Part shown: piece after piece, positions 1-5,830 of the stretch
Layout of the letters: each line of letters starts with the position of its first letter
Numbering within the stretch: position 1 is the stretch's first letter
DNA from: Porticoccaceae bacterium
GTDB lineage: Bacteria > Pseudomonadota > Gammaproteobacteria > Pseudomonadales > Porticoccaceae
Assembly (NCBI GenBank): GCA_003448675.1
Contig: DLXZ01000190.1
Coordinates: 1 to 10,140, forward strand
Reading direction: 5' to 3'
Length of the DNA stretch: 10,140 nt
The notes under the pieces: generated by a model
What the model saw: only the letters and a program-made list of their open reading frames with translations
Told to the model about the DNA's origin: nothing
Database searches by the model: none
Program-made: the position numbers and the translations under genes

Positions 1-605
1 GCCTCATCATATTTTTCCGGCGTCAGCGGTCGACCCTGCATCACTGCCCGAGGGTTGTTCTGGGCGTGGTGATAGGTGGCAAGGGATACGGCTTTATAAG
101 TATCTCGGGTGACGCCGGTTTCGTGCAGGTGGCGGATGCAGCGCATGGCGAACATCTGCGCCGGTGACATCATGCCGTAGGGAATGGTGTATGCGGGATC
201 ACCCGATACGCCGGAAGACTTTGGTCCCTGACCAAATCGGGCGAACTGACCCTGAGCCAGGGCGCGGAACACCACCACGCAATCTGCCACGCCGGCGGTA
301 ATCGCGGCCGCGGCATTGGCCAGCGCAGCGCTACCACCGCCACCGCCGCCACCCCACTGCATATTGGCGAACTTCAGCTCATACATGCCGAGGGCGGCGG
401 AAAGCCGGGAAGGGTCGCTGCGGTCATTGCTGAAAGAGGAAAAGCCATCGATATCGCGGGGGTTGATGCCCGCATCCTGGCAGGCCGCCAGAATGGCCTT
501 CAGGGCCAGAACAAATTCCGCGTCTTCCGAGCCCCCGCGCTTGTAATAGGTGGTTTCGCCGACGCCGACAACGGCGACTTTGCCCCTTAGGCTACGATCA
601 GTCAT
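1..605 (-). CDS. Thiolase-like (SCP-x/lipid-transfer family) protein, N-terminal part
   Basis: This reads on the minus strand from an ATG at 605-603 and leaves the window at base 1, so about 201 codons are seen and the C-terminus is missing. The protein opens with a thiolase-fold strand (GKVAVVGVGETTY, about residues 8-20). It then has a helix and an ADCVVVFRA strand (107-115), as in SCP-x/acetyl-CoA acetyltransferase-like proteins. At the place where degradative thiolases carry the nucleophilic cysteine there is instead W84 followed by seven glycines (85-91) and Ser92. Known relatives lacking that Cys include the Ltp2-type retro-aldolases of steroid side-chain degradation and uncharacterised thiolase-like proteins, which usually work with a DUF35 partner. 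That partner would lie outside this window. A retro-aldol or acyl-CoA role is inference. The family is fairly sure, the reaction is not. The ribosome binding site is weak (GAGAA complement, about 611-616). Confidence 0.85.
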   Translation of the reverse strand, partial: MTDRSLRGKVAVVGVGETTYYKRGGSEDAEFVLALKAILAACQDAGINPRDIDGFSSFSNDRSDPSRLSAALGMYELKFANMQWGGGGGGGSAALANAAAAITAGVADCVVVFRALAQGQFARFGQGPKSSGVSGDPAYTIPYGMMSPAQMFAMRCIRHLHETGVTRDTYKAVSLATYHHAQNNPRAVMQGRPLTPEKYDE

Positions 606-796
606 GGGTTATTCTCGTTATTGTATTTGTCCATTGATCTTAATCGGCGAGTGTCAGCATGTATAGAGGGTGGTCCGAAACGCGATCCCCCTTTCGATTT
701 CTATCGCCAATGCCACCGGGTTTTTATGTGCTGGCTGAAGTGTCAAAATAGTCCCGGCTGGAATAATCCAAACCCATAAACCGAGGAGCAGGGGCT
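606..796. promoter_or_regulatory. Divergent intergenic region between thiolase-like and LLM genes
   Basis: This 191-base spacer must hold the promoters of both divergent genes. On the minus strand a TACAAT-like -10 element lies near 620-625, but no convincing -35 partner is seen. On the plus strand an AATAAT lies near 764-769, also without a good -35. GAGGAG at 783-788 is the ribosome binding site of the plus-strand gene. I found no strong palindrome that would mark a repressor site. The promoter role rests on gene orientation rather than on motif quality. Confidence 0.4.
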
Positions 797-1831
797 ATGA
801 AAATTGATTTGATGAGCAACCCGGGAGAACTTCACGCCGTGCAAACCATGGCCAGGGAAGTCGAGGCTTCAGGGTTTAGTGGCATCACTTTTACCGAGGG
901 CGGACGCACTGCCTACCTGTCGGTGGCGGCTGCGGCCCTGGTCACCGAGCGGCTGGAGTTTTCCACCGGCATCGCCGTGGCTTTTCCGCGCAGCCCCATG
1001 ATCACTGCCGCCAACGCCTGGGAGTTGCAGGAAGCCAGCCGGGGTCGTTTTCGTCTCGGCCTGGGCACCCAGGTGAGGGCCCACATCACCCGTCGTTATG
1101 GCGTGGAGTTTGATCCCCCCGGCCCCCGCATGCGCGACTACATCGGCGCCCTTAAAGCCATTTTCAAAGCCTATAACAAGGAAGAAAAACTCGATTACCA
1201 GGGTAAGTACTACCAGCTCACCCTGCTTAACGACATGTGGTCGCCGGGGCGCATTGACTACCCGGCGCCGGCCATCGACGTTGCGGCAGTCAATCCTTAC
1301 ATGTTGAAAATGGCCGGCGAGCTGTGCGATGGGGTTCAGGTGCATCCCTTTCATAGCCAACAATATATCGACCAGCGCCTGTTGCCTGCCGTCGCCGAGG
1401 GCGCCGCCAAAGCTGGTCGCGACGCCAGCGATATCGACCTGCTGGTGCCGGTACTCACCATCGTCGGCGACAGCGAGGAAGAAAAAGCTGCCTCCCGTGC
1501 GTTTTGTCGCCAGCAGGTAGCGTTTTACGGCTCCACCCCGAATTACGCTTTTCAGTTTGATCTCACCGGTTTCGAGGGCACGACCGCGAAAATTCGCGCC
1601 TGCCAGAAAGCTGGTGATATGGCTGGCATGTCCGACGTGGTGACGGACGAAATCCTCCAGCACTACACCGTCGAGGCCCGTTGGGACGACCTGGCCGATA
1701 AACTGGTCGAGCGCTATCAGGGTGTGGCCGAGCGGCTGATTATCTATACCGCCGGTATGGACTATGCCCGTAATCCGGCATCGCTCGGTAAGTGGGGTGA
1801 GGTGGCCAGGGCGGTGGTGGCTGCGGGGTGA
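797..1831 (+). CDS. LLM-class flavin/F420-dependent oxidoreductase
   Basis: A complete 344-residue cytosolic protein of the luciferase-like monooxygenase (bacterial luciferase/F420 reductase) superfamily, with a TIM-barrel fold. Visible family features are the N-terminal strand MKIDLM, the FTEGGRTAY segment (32-40), RLEFSTGIAVAFPRSP (52-67) and the barrel signature GRFRLGLGTQ (83-92). VNPYMLKMAGELCDGV and a conserved-looking C-terminal helical part follow. The overall pattern resembles the subgroup annotated as TIGR03617, F420-dependent LLM oxidoreductase. Members use FMN or F420 to oxidise or reduce organic substrates, and the substrate here cannot be read. The start is supported by GAGGAG eight bases upstream. 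The gene diverges from a thiolase-like gene, which fits a catabolic locus. Most gammaproteobacteria do not make F420, so FMN is the safer guess for the cofactor. The family call is firm, the cofactor and substrate are open. Confidence 0.9.
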   Translation: MKIDLMSNPGELHAVQTMAREVEASGFSGITFTEGGRTAYLSVAAAALVTERLEFSTGIAVAFPRSPMITAANAWELQEASRGRFRLGLGTQVRAHITRRYGVEFDPPGPRMRDYIGALKAIFKAYNKEEKLDYQGKYYQLTLLNDMWSPGRIDYPAPAIDVAAVNPYMLKMAGELCDGVQVHPFHSQQYIDQRLLPAVAEGAAKAGRDASDIDLLVPVLTIVGDSEEEKAASRAFCRQQVAFYGSTPNYAFQFDLTGFEGTTAKIRACQKAGDMAGMSDVVTDEILQHYTVEARWDDLADKLVERYQGVAERLIIYTAGMDYARNPASLGKWGEVARAVVAAG

Positions 1832-1887
1832 CTACCGCGCAAGCATTTGATTTTTCACCAGGTTGAATAAAGCAGGGAAGCTGATTT

Positions 1888-2427
1888 ATGAAGAGTATTG
1901 AGCTGCTGGCGACGGGGATCAGGTTGCTGGGTATTTATGTCTTTATTAACGCCGCTCAGATGGGTATCACGCAATACTCAATGAATTACCAGCTAAATAA
2001 TAACTTTTATGAAGGTGCGGAAATATACCTTTATGCCGGCATCATTCTGACAGGTATTTTAGTGGTCATTTCTCTGTTTATGCTTAAATTCCCCGTGACT
2101 TTTGCCAACTGGCTGTTGCCAAAAACCAAAGGCGATGAGGTGGTTTTTGACGGTAGCGCCAGGGATATCGAGGTTTCTGCCTTTGTCATTGTCGGTGTTT
2201 ATATTCTTTCCTGGGCAATCCCGGATTTGCTAGATAATGGGCTACAACTCTGGCGCATTGCTGAGCAGGAATCCCTTGGGCATTCGTGGGGTGGTCAATA
2301 CAAGCACGAGTATGTCTTCAACGAAATGGTTACCGTGCTGGAAATTGCGATCGGCATTTTTCTTTGTTTGCGCGCGCGGGGTCTCAGTTATTTGCTGTAC
2401 AAGATACGAGAGGCGGGGGCCAGGTAG
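1888..2427 (+). CDS. Four-helix integral membrane protein of unknown function
   Basis: A 179-residue protein that I do not recognise as any named family. By eye it has four hydrophobic helices at about 9-27, 46-67, 96-115 and 146-163. Between helices 2 and 3 lies a polar stretch with charged residues (78-95). The loop between helices 3 and 4 contains W122 and a Gly/His/Tyr-rich segment (131-142). The tail ends in a basic amphipathic segment (RARGLSYLLYKIREAGAR), so the C-terminus is probably cytoplasmic. AGGGAAG at 1874-1880 is a good ribosome binding site seven bases before the ATG. It sits 56 bases after the LLM gene and 58 before the CNNM pair, all on the same strand, so co-transcription is possible but not shown. 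An accessory role for the transporters downstream would be speculation. Confidence 0.8.
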   Translation: MKSIELLATGIRLLGIYVFINAAQMGITQYSMNYQLNNNFYEGAEIYLYAGIILTGILVVISLFMLKFPVTFANWLLPKTKGDEVVFDGSARDIEVSAFVIVGVYILSWAIPDLLDNGLQLWRIAEQESLGHSWGGQYKHEYVFNEMVTVLEIAIGIFLCLRARGLSYLLYKIREAGAR

Positions 2428-2485
2428 GCTTATTAGCAGAAGGTAGGAATACAAAGTAACCAGAAGAGCAATTCGGGAACTTGTT

Positions 2486-3829
2486 GTGGAAGAGTTGACG
2501 TTGCAGATTGCATCGACTGATATCGACTGGTCCCGTTTGCTGGAACCGGACATGATCGTGCGCATACTGGCACAGGTTTTACTGCTGCTTGCCTCGGCAT
2601 TTTTTTCCGGTTCGGAAGTCGCGCTATTTTCCTTGTCGAAAGCAGATCTCACTCAACTGCGCCGTGAACGCCATGCCCAGGTTGAGAAGCTCTACGCGCT
2701 GCTGGATCAGCCCCGCCGTTTGATTATTTCCATTTTGTGCGGTAACGAGTTTATTAATGTCGCCGCCGCTGCAAACATGGCGGCTATTCTTCTGGTGTTG
2801 GTGGACGAAAGCGCCGCGGGCTGGATCAATATGTTGATCATGGTGCCCTTGCTGCTACTGGTCGGTGAAGTTACACCGAAGACTATCGCGATATCCAATC
2901 CCACCAGATTCAGCACGCGTATTGTGGCCGTGCCTATGAGCCTTTGGGTTCGGCTGGTTGCCCCGTTACGGTGGCTGGTACGTTTTTTGTCGGACAAATT
3001 GACCACCCTTTTAGTCGGTCAGGAGAAATCCCCGGGCAATATCATTCACGTGGACGAAATCAGGACCCTGGTCAGGGATTTGCAGGAGTCGGGCGAACTT
3101 AGGCTTGAGGAGCGAGTGCTTGCTGACGCGCTGCTTGAATCCGGTGCAACGGAAGTTATCGCGGTGATGAAGCCCCGTACCCAGGTTGCTTTTGTTGATA
3201 TCGCACAACCATTGTCAGCGGTTCGGGACAGCATGATCAGTCACCGACAACAGCGCATACCCATCTACTCGGACCACCGGGACAATTTGAAAGGCTTCGT
3301 CCACGCCGAGGATCTGATGGCCCTGTCCCTGGACGGCGAATCTCTCGACGATCACGCTATCGCCTCGATGCTGCGTCCTATTGTTGTAGTGCCGCCCACC
3401 AAGCGCCTTGATGAAATGCTCGAATATTTCATACAACATCAGGAGCTGGCGGCGATGGTGCTCAGCGAGTTCGGCGGCGTTGAAGGCATGATTACCATCA
3501 GGAATCTGGTCGAATTCGTTTTTGACCCACTAACCAAAATCTTCTCCGGTGCCGAGGATTTTGCCGGTTCCGAACCCGGCTATTATGAAGTGCCGGGGGA
3601 AATGAAGCTCGCCGCATTTAACGATCTAACCAACTACGGCATTACTGATCAGCGCATGACCACTATCGGCGGGGTGGTGTTCAGGCATTTGGACCGTCTA
3701 CCCCAGGAAGGAGACAAGTTGACAGTAAATGGCGTGGATATCTGGGTAGAGGCAATGCATGAGCACCGCATCGTGTCGCTGCGGGTGGCGCGTGCCGCAC
3801 AGGCTCGCACGACTGGCGGTGCCCAGTGA
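2486..3829 (+). CDS. CNNM/CorB-type divalent-cation transporter, first of a tandem pair
   Basis: A 447-residue inner-membrane protein with the classic order of the hemolysin-C/CorC/CNNM family. A DUF21 transmembrane domain (about 25-180) comes first, then two CBS domains (about 222-283 and 290-348) and a C-terminal CorC_HlyC domain (about 363-438). In DUF21 the ion-site signatures are present: SGSE (41-44), Asn87 in CGNEF, and E128 with P131-K132 in GEVTPK. Structures of archaeal CorB and CNNM proteins place equivalent Ser, Asn and Glu residues around a bound Mg2+. The CBS pair is expected to bind ATP-Mg. The likely job is Mg2+ (or Co2+) export. The start is taken at GTG 2486, where the ribosome binding site is weak. 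An in-frame ATG at 2552 would remove 22 polar residues and is a real alternative. The stop overlaps the next gene. Older names such as hemolysin are misleading. Confidence 0.9.
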   Translation: MEELTLQIASTDIDWSRLLEPDMIVRILAQVLLLLASAFFSGSEVALFSLSKADLTQLRRERHAQVEKLYALLDQPRRLIISILCGNEFINVAAAANMAAILLVLVDESAAGWINMLIMVPLLLLVGEVTPKTIAISNPTRFSTRIVAVPMSLWVRLVAPLRWLVRFLSDKLTTLLVGQEKSPGNIIHVDEIRTLVRDLQESGELRLEERVLADALLESGATEVIAVMKPRTQVAFVDIAQPLSAVRDSMISHRQQRIPIYSDHRDNLKGFVHAEDLMALSLDGESLDDHAIASMLRPIVVVPPTKRLDEMLEYFIQHQELAAMVLSEFGGVEGMITIRNLVEFVFDPLTKIFSGAEDFAGSEPGYYEVPGEMKLAAFNDLTNYGITDQRMTTIGGVVFRHLDRLPQEGDKLTVNGVDIWVEAMHEHRIVSLRVARAAQARTTGGAQ

Positions 3830-5088
3830 GTGATCTGCTGTGGATGATCCCCCTCATGGTGTTGTTGATTGGGGTGAAAGCCTTCTTTTCAGGTTCGGAA
3901 ATCGCCCTGGTCAGTTCAGACAAAATCAGGCTTCGCCACCGGGCGAGTCAGGGAGATCGCAAAGCGGCGGCCGTACTCAAGGTGGAACGCCGTCCTGAAC
4001 TCACTTTGGCTACGACGCTGGTCGGTACCAATGTTTCCATTGTCGCGCTCACCACGCTGGCGACGATCCTGATGTCGCGTTTACTGGGGGGGCAGAGTGA
4101 AATCTGGGCCGTCCTAATCTTTTCGCCGATATTTTTAATACTCACTGAAGTGGTGCCTAAAAGTGTTTTTCAGCAAAACGCGGATAAAATCGCACCACTC
4201 GTAGTAACCCCGCTACGGATTTTCATGCTGGCGATCTTCCCCATAGTTTATGGTTTTGCCACGATCGCGCGATTCGCAGCACGCATTGTCGGCGGCAAGG
4301 GTATGCGTCATGTATCGATGACCCGGGAGGTGATGCGCGCTGTGCTGGATGATACCGACACCGCCGGTGATGTAAGCCCGCTCACCTGGTCCCGATTGCG
4401 CAAGGCCTTCCAATTGACCGACGTAAGTGTCGGCGAGGTGATGATTCCTCTGGCGGAAATGACCACTCTGAATACGCGGGATTCCACTGCCGCGGCAATC
4501 GCATTGGCGTGTGGCAAGGGCCACTTCCGCCTGCCGGTCTACGACGATCAGGCTGGCAGTATCACCGGTGTTGTGGCCTTGGACGTGTGGAAACTCATGC
4601 AACCGGGAATAGCTGAATCACCTCTCCAGTCCCTCATTCATGAACCGGAATTCGTGGTTGCTCAGCAGCCGGTTTACGAGTTGCTGCCCATCCTCAAACG
4701 CCGGCAAGACCGTATGGCAATAGTGCTCGGTGAGTTCGGCTCGGCAATCGGCATGGTTACCCTGGAGGATATCCAGGAGGAAGTGCTCGGCGATTTTGTA
4801 GGTGTCGGTTACAACGTTCCGGGTTATGTACACCGCACCAAACACGGCGTCAGGGCGCTCGATAATGGTGTCTATGAACTGGATGGCCGGGTGTCCATTT
4901 CCCAGGTTAACGACCTGTTGGCGATGCAGTTACCGAGTAAGGAGTCCCATACTATCGGAGGCTTTGTTACCGCTGAACTGCGCCATTTGCCAGTGGTCGA
5001 TGAAACCGTGGATGCCAGCGGTTATCGGTTCCGAGTGGTCGAAGCCACGGGTCGCTTTGTCAAAACAATACACGCCGAACCGCTATGA
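3826..5088 (+). CDS. CNNM/CorB-type divalent-cation transporter, second of a tandem pair
   Basis: A 420-residue paralogue of the preceding gene with the same architecture: DUF21 (about 5-160), two CBS domains (about 200-258 and 265-325) and a CorC_HlyC domain (about 345-416). The ion-site signatures are kept: SGSE (22-25), Asn69 in GTNVS, and E108 with P111-K112 in TEVVPK. Apart from such motifs the two sequences are clearly diverged, so this is not a recent duplication. Translation starts at GTG 3826, whose first bases overlap the upstream TGA (GTGA, four bases). This implies translational coupling and matched production of both proteins. The CNNM/CorB fold is a dimer, so a heterodimer is plausible but is inference. 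The expected function is Mg2+/Co2+ export across the inner membrane, with ATP sensing by the CBS module. Confidence 0.9.
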   Translation: MSDLLWMIPLMVLLIGVKAFFSGSEIALVSSDKIRLRHRASQGDRKAAAVLKVERRPELTLATTLVGTNVSIVALTTLATILMSRLLGGQSEIWAVLIFSPIFLILTEVVPKSVFQQNADKIAPLVVTPLRIFMLAIFPIVYGFATIARFAARIVGGKGMRHVSMTREVMRAVLDDTDTAGDVSPLTWSRLRKAFQLTDVSVGEVMIPLAEMTTLNTRDSTAAAIALACGKGHFRLPVYDDQAGSITGVVALDVWKLMQPGIAESPLQSLIHEPEFVVAQQPVYELLPILKRRQDRMAIVLGEFGSAIGMVTLEDIQEEVLGDFVGVGYNVPGYVHRTKHGVRALDNGVYELDGRVSISQVNDLLAMQLPSKESHTIGGFVTAELRHLPVVDETVDASGYRFRVVEATGRFVKTIHAEPL

Positions 5089-5116
5089 TTTCATAGCGCT
5101 AGCGGTGCTCAACCGC
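5079..5116 (+). terminator. Hairpin cluster over the stop codon of the second CNNM gene
   Basis: A stem of CGCTATG (5081-5087) and CATAGCG (5092-5098) with an ATTT loop spans the TGA at 5086-5088. The segment ACCGCTA (5079-5085) can instead pair with TAGCGGT (5100-5106). GCGGT (5102-5106) can also pair with ACCGC (5112-5116). No run of T follows, so it is not a textbook intrinsic terminator. It may protect or end the transcript, or be an alternative-pairing element. The inverted repeats are certain, the role is not. Confidence 0.4.
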
Positions 5117-5213
5117 AATGGGTTGCAAGCGTTAAGCGACGCTGCTGAGTAGCCGCCAGTATTGGCATCTCTAAGTAATCCTTTGTACGGCCATCGCGGG
5201 TTCGGCTTTACTC

Positions 5214-5219
5214 TATAAT
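5214..5219 (+). promoter_or_regulatory. Perfect -10 box (TATAAT) upstream of the secreted-protein gene
   Basis: TATAAT at 5214-5219 lies 55 bases before the ATG of the next gene, a normal distance for a sigma-70 promoter. At 17 bases upstream the sequence CCATCG (5191-5196) is a poor -35, so the promoter may be weak or need an activator. It would drive the secreted-protein gene and probably ptsP behind it. Confidence 0.45.
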
Positions 5220-5274
5220 TAGCGTCTGCTGGCTGCTTACGACGAACTTTTTTATTCCATTGGGATGATTCCAT

Positions 5275-5784
5275 ATGAAAGGCATGACGATTGTATTGTT
5301 CTTGACTGCACTCTTATCGGCTCACACATATGCCAGTGAACGCTACTACGTGAGTTTCGATTTATTACAGAATGGCAAGGTGCTCGAGCGCGGCAACGAC
5401 TATGTCACCAAGCGACTGAGTGTCTGGAATGGTGGTCACACGCACAGTTATCTGAAACTGCGCTGTGAGCAGGACAAATCGGGCAGGCCGGTAAAAATGT
5501 TTTCCACGGTTGGACATTTCGATGGTGTGCGCTTGACCCACCGGCTGATTGGTGACCAAATCGAAGTGAATGTGCTCTGGAGCAAGGTCAAAAACCGACG
5601 CATTGAAATTCATAATCTGGGTAAGAAAGAATGCGCCGATCTGTCGCCCATCGTTACAACGATTACCCAGTCCTATACGTATCCTGCGCGTACGGGGCCG
5701 GGTGATAGCCGAGCTTTTGGTAACGGCATGACTTTCAGATTTACTGTAGAAAGTAGTGGCAGCAAGCGGGTTTTTATAGACTAG
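5275..5784 (+). CDS. Small secreted/periplasmic protein of unknown function
   Basis: A 169-residue protein with a Sec signal peptide: MKGM, a hydrophobic core (TIVLFLTALLSA, 5-16) and a probable signal peptidase I site after HTYA (Ala20). No lipobox cysteine is seen. The mature part begins ERYYVSFDLLQNGKVLERG and looks beta-rich. It holds two cysteines, C64 and C120, which could form a disulfide in the periplasm. I do not recognise a family, and no catalytic motif is apparent. GGGATGA around 5262-5268 is the likely ribosome binding site for the first ATG. The second ATG at 5284 has poorer spacing. It lies 46 bases before ptsP on the same strand, so the two may be co-transcribed, but nothing links their functions. 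Confidence 0.75.
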   Translation: MKGMTIVLFLTALLSAHTYASERYYVSFDLLQNGKVLERGNDYVTKRLSVWNGGHTHSYLKLRCEQDKSGRPVKMFSTVGHFDGVRLTHRLIGDQIEVNVLWSKVKNRRIEIHNLGKKECADLSPIVTTITQSYTYPARTGPGDSRAFGNGMTFRFTVESSGSKRVFID

Positions 5785-5830
5785 GTATGTGTTTGCGTGC
5801 TGAGTTGCACAGGTAAGAGGTTATTGCCCC

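Noticed and set aside
869..1663. Long 264-codon open frame on the minus strand inside the LLM gene
   Set aside because: It lies antisense to a gene with clear family motifs, has no recognisable domain, and is explained by the GC bias of the coding strand.
4802..5152. 116-codon open frame overlapping the end of the second CNNM gene
   Set aside because: It is out of frame with the conserved CorC_HlyC domain and its composition looks like a shadow translation.
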